A DNA stretch of 64,000 nt from Chromatiaceae bacterium (lineage in GTDB: Bacteria; Pseudomonadota; Gammaproteobacteria; Chromatiales; Chromatiaceae), in assembly GCA_024235415.1 (NCBI GenBank), contig JACKML010000002.1, positions 404,248 to 468,247 on the forward strand. The letters are read 5' to 3'. The notes beneath the pieces are model-generated. The model had not been told where the DNA came from. It saw only the letters and a list, made by a program, of their open reading frames with translations, and made no database searches. Of the stretch, positions 43,999 through 53,145 are shown in pieces (the first letter of the stretch is position 1; each line of letters starts with the position of its first letter). A program made the translations under genes and the position numbers.

Positions 43999-45644
43999 AC
44001 CGATGCCGCCTCTTTCACGGTAGCGTTGCGGTGTATCACGGCTGCCTCGACAAAGCCCTGGAACAGCGGGTGGCCATACCGCGGCGTCGACGTGAATTCC
44101 GGATGGAACTGGCAGGCAACGAACCAGGGGTGCGCAGGGATCTCTATCATCTCGACCAGGCGTCCATCGATCGAGGTCCCGGCCACTTTCATGCCGGCAT
44201 CTTCAAGTTCCTGCCGGAAACCGTTGTTGAACTCGTAGCGGTGGCGGTGGCGCTCACTGATCACATCCTTGCCATACAACTGGCGCGAAATAGTACCCTT
44301 CGCGAGTTTGCAATGCTGTCCACCGAGACGCATCGTGCCGCCGAGGTTGACGCCGGCCCCGCGCTGTTCGACCGAACCGTCGGCATTCAGCCACTCGGTG
44401 ATCAGCGCAATCACCGGGTAAGGCGTACGTGGATTGAACTCGGTGCTGTGCGCCCCTTCCAGATGCGCAGCATTGCGGGCGAACTCGATGACAGCCACCT
44501 GCATCCCAAGACAGATACCGAGGTAGGGAACGTCGTTCTCCCGCGCGAAACGCGCGGCCGCGATCTTGCCCTCGACACCGCGCTCACCGAAACCGCCGGG
44601 GACCAGAATCGCGTCCATACCGCGCAGGCTTTCCACACCGCCCGTCTCCAGTTGTTCCGAATCGATGTAATGGATATTGACGTGGCGAGCCGATTTTATC
44701 CCGGCATGCACCAGGGCCTCGTTGAGCGACTTGTACGACTCGGTGAGGTCGACGTATTTGCCGACCATGGCGATATCCACCTCGCCCTGCACCTTGTCCA
44801 GGCCATCGACCACTGCCTGCCATTCGCTCAGATCAGCCGGCGGTACGTCCAGGCGCAGATGATCGACGACGATCTGATCCAGATCCTGGGCATGCAGCAT
44901 CAGCGGGATCCGGTAGATGCTGTCGGCGTCGATCGCCGAGATCACGGCGCGTTCCGGGACATTGGTGAACAAGGCAATCTTGCGCCGTTCGCCATCCGGT
45001 ACCGGGCGGTCGGCCCGGCACACCAGCACGTCCGGCTGGATGCCGATCGAGCGCAATTCCTTGACGGAATGCTGGGTCGGCTTGGTCTTGATCTCACCAG
45101 CCGTCGGGATATAGGGCACCAGGGTCAGGTGCATGAAGAGGACATTTTCGCGCCCCATCTCGACGCCCATCTGACGGATCGCCTCAAGGAACGGCAGGGA
45201 CTCGATGTCGCCGACCGTGCCTCCGATCTCGACCAGCGCTATGTCCGCATCACCGGCGCCGCGCAGGACGCACTCCTTGATTTCGTTGGTGATATGCGGA
45301 ATCACCTGCACTGTGCCACCCAGATAATCGCCACGTCGTTCCTTGCGGATGACGTTGTCGTAGATCTGCCCGGTGGTGAAATTGTTGTTCCGCCCCATGG
45401 TGGTGCGGATGAAACGTTCGTAGTGCCCCAGGTCGAGATCCGTCTCCGCACCATCGTCGGTGACAAACACCTCCCCGTGCTGAAAAGGACTCATAGTGCC
45501 GGGATCCACATTGATGTAGGGATCCAGCTTGATCATCGTGACCTTCAGGCCACGGGCTTCAAGCAAAGCACCGAGGGAGGCAGAGGCAATACCTTTGCCG
45601 AGGGACGACACAACGCCGCCCGTAATAAATATGCATTTAGCCAT
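43995..45644 (-). CDS. pyrG: CTP synthase
   Basis: Amidates UTP to CTP using glutamine. It has 549 residues. The N-terminal synthase domain begins MAKCIFITGGVVSSLGKGI with the ATP loop, and has LDPYINVDPGTMSPFQHGEVFVT. The C-terminal class I glutamine amidotransferase domain has the oxyanion PGGFGERG, the nucleophile Cys in LGICLGMQ and the His/Glu pair near HPEFTS. It starts the pyrG-kdsA-eno-ftsB-ispD run. The divergent neighbour across 330 bases is the sulfur-globule gene. Confidence 0.98.
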   Translation of the reverse strand: MAKCIFITGGVVSSLGKGIASASLGALLEARGLKVTMIKLDPYINVDPGTMSPFQHGEVFVTDDGAETDLDLGHYERFIRTTMGRNNNFTTGQIYDNVIRKERRGDYLGGTVQVIPHITNEIKECVLRGAGDADIALVEIGGTVGDIESLPFLEAIRQMGVEMGRENVLFMHLTLVPYIPTAGEIKTKPTQHSVKELRSIGIQPDVLVCRADRPVPDGERRKIALFTNVPERAVISAIDADSIYRIPLMLHAQDLDQIVVDHLRLDVPPADLSEWQAVVDGLDKVQGEVDIAMVGKYVDLTESYKSLNEALVHAGIKSARHVNIHYIDSEQLETGGVESLRGMDAILVPGGFGERGVEGKIAAARFARENDVPYLGICLGMQVAVIEFARNAAHLEGAHSTEFNPRTPYPVIALITEWLNADGSVEQRGAGVNLGGTMRLGGQHCKLAKGTISRQLYGKDVISERHRHRYEFNNGFRQELEDAGMKVAGTSIDGRLVEMIEIPAHPWFVACQFHPEFTSTPRYGHPLFQGFVEAAVIHRNATVKEAASV

Positions 45645-45974
45645 GCGCCGGAGGGCTCAACGGAGGTTGAAACGGACGGGACTAAACGGTAGCAGAAGCC
45701 CTCTTCCCGCTCAATCGAAAATGCATCCGGCAACAGCGACAAAAACTAACGTCGGTTAGGATTCACATTATCATTGCCTTATATTCCAATACTTTATCCC
45801 GACACTTTTCTTTTTATCTGCTAGTGGTGGGGTCACGCATGGTCTATAGTGATCCTTGCTCGGGACGAAGGAACCCGGGTTCGTGCCGACTGCTCTCTTC
45901 CTAACAGACGGGTACTGTCGATGCAGGGACGCACACTACATTTCTTACAAGAACGCACTTAAGGAGTCATCCAA
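45645..45974 (+). promoter_or_regulatory. Intergenic region between pyrG and the sulfur-globule gene
   Basis: 330 bases, AT-rich from about 45745 to 45830. A TATAGT hexamer at 45845-45850 is a possible -10 for the downstream gene without a good -35. It would give a leader of about 118 bases. That leader holds a perfect 12-base palindrome GAACCCGGGTTC (45871-45882) that could form a stabilising stem. AAGGAG at 45960-45965 is a strong ribosome-binding site for the ATG at 45975. A pyrG promoter should also be here but is not obvious. Confidence 0.4.
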
Positions 45975-46427
45975 ATGCGGAAGTTCGTAAAAGCATTCGG
46001 CGCTGCGGTTGTCGCTGGCGCAGCTGTACTCACCATGTCGTCGGCCAGTGCCTGGTGGGGCGGCGGTCCTTGGGGCGGCAATAGCGGCCCGTGGGGCGGT
46101 TCCGGCTGGGACAACAGCTATAACCGTGGCACCGGCTATGGCAACACCTCTGGCTGGGGTGACGGCTGGGGCGACGCTGGTGGCACCGGCGCCGGCGATT
46201 TCAGCATGAACATGAGCGGCCGCGGCAACTCCAATATGCGTGGCTACGGTTCCGGTTACGGCGCCGGTGACGGTTGGGGCCGTGGTTATAACTACAGCCA
46301 GCCTGGTTATGGCGGCTGGGGCGGCGGTCCTTGGGGCGGTGGCCCAGGCTACGGCGGTTACGGTCCAGGCTATGGCGCACCGATGATGGCTCCGCCTGCA
46401 CCTGAGGCACCGGCAGCCAACCAGTAA
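45975..46427 (+). CDS. Sulfur globule protein-like exported Gly/Trp/Tyr-rich protein
   Basis: A 150-residue precursor with a clear signal peptide cleaved after about Ala26 (SSASA). The mature protein is dominated by Gly with Trp, Tyr, Pro and Asn, in repeats such as WGGGPWGG and GYG. The stretch DFSMNMSGRGNSN next to RGYGSGYG closely recalls the sulfur globule proteins of purple sulfur bacteria, which coat periplasmic sulfur deposits. It ends in APPAPEAPAANQ. A strong ribosome-binding site and intrinsic terminator suggest abundant single-gene expression. Low-complexity composition means other glycine-rich envelope proteins remain possible, but soxXA supports the assignment. Confidence 0.78.
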   Translation: MRKFVKAFGAAVVAGAAVLTMSSASAWWGGGPWGGNSGPWGGSGWDNSYNRGTGYGNTSGWGDGWGDAGGTGAGDFSMNMSGRGNSNMRGYGSGYGAGDGWGRGYNYSQPGYGGWGGGPWGGGPGYGGYGPGYGAPMMAPPAPEAPAANQ

Positions 46428-46441
46428 TCTCGGTTGCTACG

Positions 46442-46475
46442 AAAAACCCGTCCTGTAACAGGGCGGGTTTTTTTT
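46442..46475 (+). terminator. Intrinsic terminator after the sulfur-globule gene
   Basis: Stem of AAACCCG/CGGGTTT plus CCTG/CAGG around a TAA loop with one mismatch, followed by a run of eight T. It begins 15 bases after the stop codon and insulates this gene from the downstream fnr. Confidence 0.9.
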
Positions 46476-46492
46476 GCCCCTAACCGGAGATA

Positions 46493-46506
46493 TTGATCGA
46501 GGTCAA
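46493..46506 (+). promoter_or_regulatory. FNR box upstream of fnr
   Basis: TTGATCGAGGTCAA matches 9 of 10 defined bases of TTGAT-N4-ATCAA. It lies 62 bases upstream of the preferred fnr start and suggests autoregulation. The spacing to a -10 element is not clear, so activation or repression cannot be told apart. Confidence 0.75.
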
Positions 46507-46568
46507 AAAACTTCGCACAATTGACCTACGACGGAACGATCAACTGGATATCGACTGGGACAAAAACC

Positions 46569-47333
46569 GTGACGGAAAGAAACGTAATCTCACTCGACAA
46601 AATCAAGGTTGCATGTCGCGACTGCAGCCTGTCCGCACTGTGCCTCCCGATGGGACTTCGTCCTGAAGACGTCGACCGTCTCGACGCCATTGTCAAACGC
46701 AACCGACCGTTGCAGCGCGGCGACAACCTGTTCCGTGCGGGCGAGCCGTTTCGCCACCTTTTCGTGGTCAAGACCGGCGCGGTCAAGACCTTCACCCAGA
46801 CCAATGATGGCGACGAGCAAGTCGTTGGATTTCATCTGCCTGGCGAAGTGCTGGGACTGGACGCGATCCAGGACGGACTGCATGGCTGCAGTGCCCGCGC
46901 CCTGGAGACGACAGCGATCTGTGAACTGCCGTTCGAACGACTCGAAGACCTGTCCTCGAATATCCCCAGCCTGCAGCATCAGATGTTTCGCCTGCTCAGC
47001 AAGGAGATCAGCCACGACGCCGAGATGATGGCATTGCTCGGACGCAGCACAGCGGAAGAGCGCGTGGCCTCGTTTCTTATCAGCCTCTCGGAACGCTTCA
47101 AGCGTCGCGGTTTTTCCGCCACCGACTTTTTCCTCAGCATGTCGCGCCAGGAGATCGGCAGCTACCTCGGCCTCGCGCTTGAAACTGTCAGCCGCCTGTT
47201 CACCCGCTTCCAGGACGACAAGATCCTGAAAGTGGAACGCAAGCACGTGCAGATCATCGACATGGAGCGCTTGCGTGCAATGGTGACCCACCAGACCGAC
47301 GCCGAACGCCATCGGGCAAACCCGTCAACTTGA
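46569..47333 (+). CDS. fnr: FNR/Anr-type oxygen-sensing regulator
   Basis: CRP-family regulator of about 254 residues with the four cysteines that bind the oxygen-labile 4Fe-4S cluster: Cys16, Cys19 and Cys25 in CRDCSLSALC, and Cys107 in LHGCSA. The cyclic-nucleotide-like domain is followed by a helix-turn-helix with SRQEIGSYLGLALETVSRLF, whose Glu-x-x-Ser-Arg is the FNR recognition set for TTGAT. The GTG at 46569 is preferred over the upstream TTG 46521 because a GGGA sequence precedes it and the N-terminus fits FNR. It sits directly upstream of ccoNOQP, its expected target, and has FNR boxes on both sides. Confidence 0.94.
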   Translation: MTERNVISLDKIKVACRDCSLSALCLPMGLRPEDVDRLDAIVKRNRPLQRGDNLFRAGEPFRHLFVVKTGAVKTFTQTNDGDEQVVGFHLPGEVLGLDAIQDGLHGCSARALETTAICELPFERLEDLSSNIPSLQHQMFRLLSKEISHDAEMMALLGRSTAEERVASFLISLSERFKRRGFSATDFFLSMSRQEIGSYLGLALETVSRLFTRFQDDKILKVERKHVQIIDMERLRAMVTHQTDAERHRANPST

Positions 47334-47343
47334 CCTAGGTCAA
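47330..47343 (+). promoter_or_regulatory. FNR-like palindrome overlapping the fnr stop
   Basis: TTGACCTAGGTCAA is a perfect 14-base palindrome matching 8 of 10 FNR consensus bases. It covers the fnr stop codon and lies 60 bases upstream of the consensus box of ccoN, so it may be an accessory site. Confidence 0.55.
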
Positions 47344-47389
47344 GCGCAAAGCGACAAAAAGAATTACTAATCGACTGCGCCGCGCGCAG

Positions 47390-47403
47390 TTGATCCACAT
47401 CAA
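47390..47403 (+). promoter_or_regulatory. Consensus FNR box of the ccoNOQP promoter
   Basis: TTGATCCACATCAA is a 10 of 10 match. A TAGGGT hexamer (47427-47432) follows after 23 bases, close to class II spacing, and a TATAAA (47417-47422) lies 13 bases after the box. The box is 97 bases before the ccoN start. Confidence 0.85.
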
Positions 47404-47499
47404 AGTAGCCAATCCTTATAAAGCTTTAGGGTGCGCCGCAGGTCAGTCCATCCGGCGAGTTTGGACTGGCCGAAATTTTTTTCACTTGGGAGACGCGTA

Positions 47500-48933
<1,434 letters not shown>

Positions 48934-48951
48934 TCCGAAGGAGTATCGACA

Positions 48952-49578
48952 ATGTCACATGAAGTCGTTGAAAAGAACGTCGGCCTTCTGGCGATACTGG
49001 TCATCCTGGTGATCAGCATCGGCGGACTGGTCGAGATCGTCCCCCTGTTCTTCCTGACGGATACCACAGTGCCGGCACCGGGTGTGCAGAAGTACAGTGC
49101 ACTGCGTCTCGAAGGCCGGGATATCTATGTCCGCGAAGGCTGCTACAACTGCCACTCGCAGATGATCCGTCCGTTCCGTGCCGAGACCGAACGTTACGGC
49201 CACTACTCGGTGGCCGGTGAGTCGGTCTATGACCACCCCTTCCAGTGGGGTTCCAAGCGCACCGGTCCGGACCTCGCCCGCGTCGGTGGCCGTTACAGTG
49301 ATGACTGGCACTTCGTCCACCTGGACAACCCGCGCAACGTGGTACCTGAGTCGAACATGCCGTCGTATTCCTGGCTCAGCGGTTCTACGCTGAGCGGCGA
49401 CAACACGGCGACCAAGATGAAGGCGCTTAACGTCGCCGTGGGTGCGACCTGCCCTAGCTGCGAGCTGTATAGCGAGCAGGACATGGCCAATGCCAAGAAA
49501 GAAGTCGAAGGCAAGACCGAAGCACAGGCACTGGTTGCCTATCTGCAGGGTCTCGGCCTGGCTTCCAAGCAGTGGTGA
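48952..49578 (+). CDS. ccoO: cbb3-type cytochrome c oxidase subunit II (monoheme)
   Basis: Membrane-anchored c-type cytochrome, 208 residues, which passes electrons to CcoN. One N-terminal helix (about 10-35) is followed by the heme motif CYNCH (64-68) in YVREGCYNCHSQMIRPFRAE and the axial Met in ESNMPSY. Unusually, an extra CPSC pair (Cys167, Cys170) lies in a short insertion after KMKALNVAVG, where related CcoO proteins usually read directly into the E-x-D-x-x-x-A-K segment. An AAGGAG site precedes the ATG. Confidence 0.96.
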   Translation: MSHEVVEKNVGLLAILVILVISIGGLVEIVPLFFLTDTTVPAPGVQKYSALRLEGRDIYVREGCYNCHSQMIRPFRAETERYGHYSVAGESVYDHPFQWGSKRTGPDLARVGGRYSDDWHFVHLDNPRNVVPESNMPSYSWLSGSTLSGDNTATKMKALNVAVGATCPSCELYSEQDMANAKKEVEGKTEAQALVAYLQGLGLASKQW

Positions 49579-49583
49579 TCGTT

Positions 49584-49760
49584 ATGGATATCAACGACAT
49601 CCGTGCATGGCAGACAGCCATATTGTTGATCTCGTTCGTCGGGATCATCTTCTGGGCCTACAGCAAGCGTCGTAAGTCATCTTTCGACGAGGCCGCGAAC
49701 CTGCCTTTTGCCGATGAAGAGCGGCACCAGGCGACGATCAAGAAGGAGAACCTGTCATGA
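49584..49760 (+). CDS. ccoQ: cbb3 oxidase small subunit CcoQ
   Basis: Single-helix protein of 58 residues (MDINDIRAWQTAILLISFVGIIFWAYSKRRK), matching CcoQ, which stabilises the oxidase. A GTG 12 bases earlier overlaps the ccoO stop, but the ATG gives the usual N-terminus. The C-terminal half is polar and ends in the 4-base overlap with ccoP. FAD-like or heme motifs are absent, as expected. Confidence 0.9.
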   Translation: MDINDIRAWQTAILLISFVGIIFWAYSKRRKSSFDEAANLPFADEERHQATIKKENLS

Positions 49761-50677
49761 GCAGTTTCTGGAGTGGATGGATTATCGTTCTTACCGTAGC
49801 CAACATCCTGGGCTGCTTCTGGCTGATCTGGTGGACCATGCGCAGTCGGGCAGGCGAAGCCGCACAAGGCGACGTCACCGGTCACACCTGGGATGGCGAC
49901 CTGCAGGAGTACAACAACCCGCTGCCGCGCTGGTGGCTGTGGCTGTTCTACATCACCCTGTTCTTTGCCGCGGCCTACCTTGCCCTGTACCCCGGCCTCG
50001 GCAAGTTCGCGGGTTTCCTCGGCTGGACGTCGCACGGCAGCCAGTACCAGGCCGAAATGGACAAGGCCGCGGAAAAGTACGACCCGATCTTCAAGCAGTA
50101 TGCCGCAGTAGCGGTGACGGACCTGGCGGCCAAGCCCGAGTACCAGGAAGCACGGGAAATGGGCAAGCGCCTGTTCCTGACCTACTGCATGCAGTGTCAT
50201 GGTTCGGATGCCGGCGGATCGCGCGGCTTCCCCAACCTGACCGACGGTGACTGGCTGTGGGGTGGTTCGCCCGAGCAGATCCAGATGTCTATCGCCAATG
50301 GCCGCAACGGCATGATGCCGAAACACGGCCCGGGTGAAGGTGGACTGAACATCGGCGACGAGAAGATCGACCAGGTTGCGGCCTACGTGATGAGTCTTTC
50401 TGGACGCAACGTCGACGCAGCCAAGGCCGAGGCCGGCAAAGAGGTGTTCATGACTATCGGTTGCCTCGCATGCCACGGAGTGGACGGCACCGGCAACCAG
50501 ATGCTTGGCGGACCCAACCTGACCGACGGCACCTGGCTTTACGGCGGCAGCGAAGGAATCATCAAGCAGACCATCACCAACGGTCGTGCCGGCGTGATGC
50601 CAGCGCACAAGGACCTGCTTGGCGATGAGAAGGTACACCTGCTGACAGCCTACGTTATCAGCCTGTCAAATCAGTAA
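49757..50677 (+). CDS. ccoP: cbb3-type cytochrome c oxidase subunit III (diheme)
   Basis: Diheme cytochrome c anchored by two N-terminal helices (about 5-27 and 59-78), 306 residues. Heme motifs are CMQCH (144-148) and CLACH (236-240), with axial Met residues in GMMPKHG and GVMPAHKD. The two-helix N-terminus with the DGDLQEYNNPLPRWW signature is the form usual in proteobacteria. It overlaps ccoQ by 4 bases and ends the structural operon. A long inverted repeat follows. Confidence 0.97.
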   Translation: MSSFWSGWIIVLTVANILGCFWLIWWTMRSRAGEAAQGDVTGHTWDGDLQEYNNPLPRWWLWLFYITLFFAAAYLALYPGLGKFAGFLGWTSHGSQYQAEMDKAAEKYDPIFKQYAAVAVTDLAAKPEYQEAREMGKRLFLTYCMQCHGSDAGGSRGFPNLTDGDWLWGGSPEQIQMSIANGRNGMMPKHGPGEGGLNIGDEKIDQVAAYVMSLSGRNVDAAKAEAGKEVFMTIGCLACHGVDGTGNQMLGGPNLTDGTWLYGGSEGIIKQTITNGRAGVMPAHKDLLGDEKVHLLTAYVISLSNQ

Positions 50678-50686
50678 GACCCGGCG

Positions 50687-50758
50687 ATGGCCCTGGGCGG
50701 GTGGAAGGTTCCAAGATAATGCGATTTATCAAGGACATCCACCCGTTTCCAGGGCCAT
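50687..50758. repeat. Long inverted repeat downstream of ccoP
   Basis: Outer arms of 10 bases (50687-50696 with 50749-50758) continue, after a 1 x 3 internal loop, into inner arms of 8 bases (50698-50705 with 50738-50745). The 32-base loop itself contains GATAA...TTATC. It has no T-tract, so it looks more like an mRNA 3'-end stabiliser or a REP-like element than a terminator. A second, smaller inverted pair, CGGGAAC and GTTCCCG, lies at 50801-50807 and 50827-50833 in the same gap. Confidence 0.75.
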
Positions 50759-50885
50759 AATCTATTAAGCTGAACCGCCCTTTGCCGACCCCTGCTCCTG
50801 CGGGAACGGGCATTGAGCACGATTCGGTTCCCGTGATTACAGCATGCCGGATCGCATCTACCCGGCGACTTCAAAGGTACAGACC

Positions 50886-51185
50886 ATGTCGACCCTGCCA
50901 GCTTCTGCGCCTGACAAGAACCAGCTGCCGGTATTGCAGCAGATCGTTTCGGTCATGTGGCCATCGTTCCTTACCGCAAGTCTGGCCACCATCATCTTTT
51001 TCACGCTATTCGATCCAGCCGAGTTGGGGATGATCGGTGGCTTTCCCGATCTGACCCGAATGGGCGGATACACTATTGGGTTCTTCTGCTTCTGGTTGCT
51101 GACATCGATCAGTTGCGCCCTGACCTGTTACTTCCGGCGGCCGATGAACCGCCGCACACCCGATACCCACTCCAACGAAGCCTGA
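50886..51185 (+). CDS. Small conserved membrane protein between ccoP and ccoG
   Basis: A 99-residue protein of unknown function with two predicted transmembrane helices (about 24-43 and 63-83) and short polar ends. The middle segment FDPAELGMIGGFPDLTRMGGYTIGFF is hydrophobic and Gly-rich. The ATG at 50886 follows a weak site; upstream in-frame codons are less likely. It is in the cco cluster, 208 bases after ccoP and 16 bases before ccoG, so a role in cbb3 oxidase assembly or copper/heme delivery is conceivable but inferred. Confidence 0.75.
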   Translation: MSTLPASAPDKNQLPVLQQIVSVMWPSFLTASLATIIFFTLFDPAELGMIGGFPDLTRMGGYTIGFFCFWLLTSISCALTCYFRRPMNRRTPDTHSNEA

Positions 51186-51201
51186 TAGGGAACTGCAGAC
51201 G

Positions 51202-52605
51202 ATGTCCCAGCCTGCCGCCAACAAGAACGATGCTTCGATCGAACAGGAGCTGTATAAGAAGCGCGAGAAGATCTACCCGCGCGAGGTGCACGGGATCTTT
51301 GCCGCGCTGCGCCTGCTCGCCATGGGTGCACTGCTGGGTATCTACTATGGCCTGCCCTGGATCAACTGGGACGGCCACCAGGCGGTTCTTTTCGATCTGC
51401 CTGCGCGCAAGTTTCACATCTTCGGCCTGACCTTCTGGCCGCAGGATTTCTTCTACCTCTCGATGCTGCTGATCATCGCGGCGATCGCGCTTTTCATGTT
51501 CACCGCGCTGGCCGGCCGGCTTTGGTGTGGCTATGCCTGTCCGCAGACAGTGTGGACCGAGATCTACATGTGGATCGAGCAAAAGATCGAAGGCGGATCG
51601 AAGAAACAGAAGAAGCGTGACAAGGGCCCGCGCGATGCATCGTACTTTGTCGTCAAAGGCACCAAGCACGGCGCATGGTTGTTGTTCTCACTGTGGACGG
51701 GCTTCACCTTCGTCGGCTATTTCACACCGATCCAGGAGCTGTGGACCAGCTTCCTTAGCTGGAACCTTGGCCCATGGGAGACGTTCTGGATCTTCTTCTA
51801 TGGCTTCGCGACCTACGGCAACGCCGGCTTCATGCGCGAACAGGTGTGTATCTACATGTGTCCCTATGCGCGCTTCCAGAGCGCCATGTTCGACCATGAC
51901 ACGCTGGTCATTTCGTATGACGAAAAGCGTGGCAATCCTCGTGGCTCGCGCAAGCGTGGAACCCCGTCGGCCAACGTCGGCCTGGGTGACTGCATCGACT
52001 GCGGCCTGTGCGTCCAGGTATGTCCGGTCGGCATCGATATCCGTGACGGCCTGCAATACCAGTGCATCGGCTGCGCCGCCTGTATCGACGTCTGTGACGA
52101 CGTGATGGATAAAATGGGTTACCCGCGTGGCCTGGTGAAATACACCACCGAAAACTCGCTGCAGGGCAAGCCCACGAAAATCATCCGGCCACGCATTTGG
52201 GTGTACATTTCGATTCTCTCGATCGTCAGCGCCGGCCTGATGTATGGCCTGCTCACGCGCATACCACTCGAGGTGGACATCATCCGTGACCGCAACGTGC
52301 TGTACACGGAAACCGATATGGGGCTGGTGCAGAACGTGTACAACCTTAAACTGATCAACATGGACGCCCAGCCACAACGCTTCCGTCTTTCGGTTTCCGG
52401 CCTCGAAGGACTGCAGGTAATTGGCCAGACCGAAGGAATCGAGATCGACAGTGGCGCCGTCATCGACCTCCCACTGCGCATCGAAATCGACCCGATCGCG
52501 CTAAAATCGACCAGCAGTGAAATCATGTTCCACATCGAATCGGAGATTACGCCGGATCTTTCGATCGACGAGCATGCCCGATTCCTCGGACCGGTATCGC
52601 GATAA
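51202..52605 (+). CDS. ccoG: Cytochrome c oxidase accessory protein CcoG (FixG/RdxA)
   Basis: Membrane-bound iron-sulfur protein of 467 residues required for copper reduction during cbb3 oxidase assembly. Conserved cysteine clusters are CGYACPQTVW, a third in YMCPYARFQSAMFD, and the double ferredoxin set CIDCGLCVQVCPVG and CIGCAACIDVC. About five helices lie in the N-terminal half and one near 335. The C-terminal immunoglobulin-like domain (about 360-467) is typical. It starts 16 bases after the small membrane protein and precedes ccoH. Confidence 0.95.
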   Translation: MSQPAANKNDASIEQELYKKREKIYPREVHGIFAALRLLAMGALLGIYYGLPWINWDGHQAVLFDLPARKFHIFGLTFWPQDFFYLSMLLIIAAIALFMFTALAGRLWCGYACPQTVWTEIYMWIEQKIEGGSKKQKKRDKGPRDASYFVVKGTKHGAWLLFSLWTGFTFVGYFTPIQELWTSFLSWNLGPWETFWIFFYGFATYGNAGFMREQVCIYMCPYARFQSAMFDHDTLVISYDEKRGNPRGSRKRGTPSANVGLGDCIDCGLCVQVCPVGIDIRDGLQYQCIGCAACIDVCDDVMDKMGYPRGLVKYTTENSLQGKPTKIIRPRIWVYISILSIVSAGLMYGLLTRIPLEVDIIRDRNVLYTETDMGLVQNVYNLKLINMDAQPQRFRLSVSGLEGLQVIGQTEGIEIDSGAVIDLPLRIEIDPIALKSTSSEIMFHIESEITPDLSIDEHARFLGPVSR

Positions 52606-52619
52606 GGACAACACCCCAA

Positions 52620-53120
52620 ATGCGTCCACCCCGTGAAGACACCGAACCCTGGTACAAACAGTTCTGGCCATGGTTCCTGATCAGCCTGCCATTGGCCGTG
52701 GTGATCGCGTCCATCGTGACCCTCAATATCGCGATCCGTACCGATGACGGCCTGGTCAGCGATGACTATTACAAGGAAGGACTGGCCGTCCACATGGACG
52801 CGGACAGTACCGCCAAGGCAAAGGCCCTGGGTATCGCGGGCACGCTGAGTCTCGCCGTCGACACGGGCGCGATCACCTTGACACTGGCTGACACCAACGC
52901 GGTGGCAGAACCCACGCTGTCAATGAAAGTTGTCCATCCGACCCGACCGGACCAGGACCAGACTGTGCTCCTGACCCGATTGAGCGCCACGCGTTACGCT
53001 GGACGCATCGAGTCCCTGGGTCCGGCGAACTGGAAATTGGAGGTCCATCCCCAGGACAAATCCTGGCGTATCGAAGGCCGCCTGGCGATGCCTGGCAGCG
53101 GTGAAACACGCCTCGACTGA
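52620..53120 (+). CDS. ccoH: FixH/CcoH family protein
   Basis: A 166-residue single-pass membrane protein starting MRPPREDTEPWYKQFWPWFLISLPL, then a periplasmic domain with the conserved DDYYKEGL motif typical of FixH. CcoH is required for assembly of cbb3 oxidase. It starts 14 bases after ccoG. The usual next genes ccoI (copper-transporting ATPase) and ccoS are missing: the neighbour is the convergent dnaQ. They must be elsewhere in the genome. Confidence 0.9.
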   Translation: MRPPREDTEPWYKQFWPWFLISLPLAVVIASIVTLNIAIRTDDGLVSDDYYKEGLAVHMDADSTAKAKALGIAGTLSLAVDTGAITLTLADTNAVAEPTLSMKVVHPTRPDQDQTVLLTRLSATRYAGRIESLGPANWKLEVHPQDKSWRIEGRLAMPGSGETRLD

Positions 53121-53145
53121 CGACGCTTTCGCCCTGCAACGTGCG

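Noticed and set aside
44031..45692. 553-codon open frame on the plus strand opposite pyrG
   Set aside because: No family resemblance; composition (many His, Arg, Gln, Val) is that of a complement of a GC-rich gene, and pyrG on the other strand is certain.
47417..47422. TATAAA as the only ccoN -10 element
   Set aside because: It is 13 bases after the FNR box, too close for class II activation; TAGGGT at 23 bases fits better, although neither is proven.
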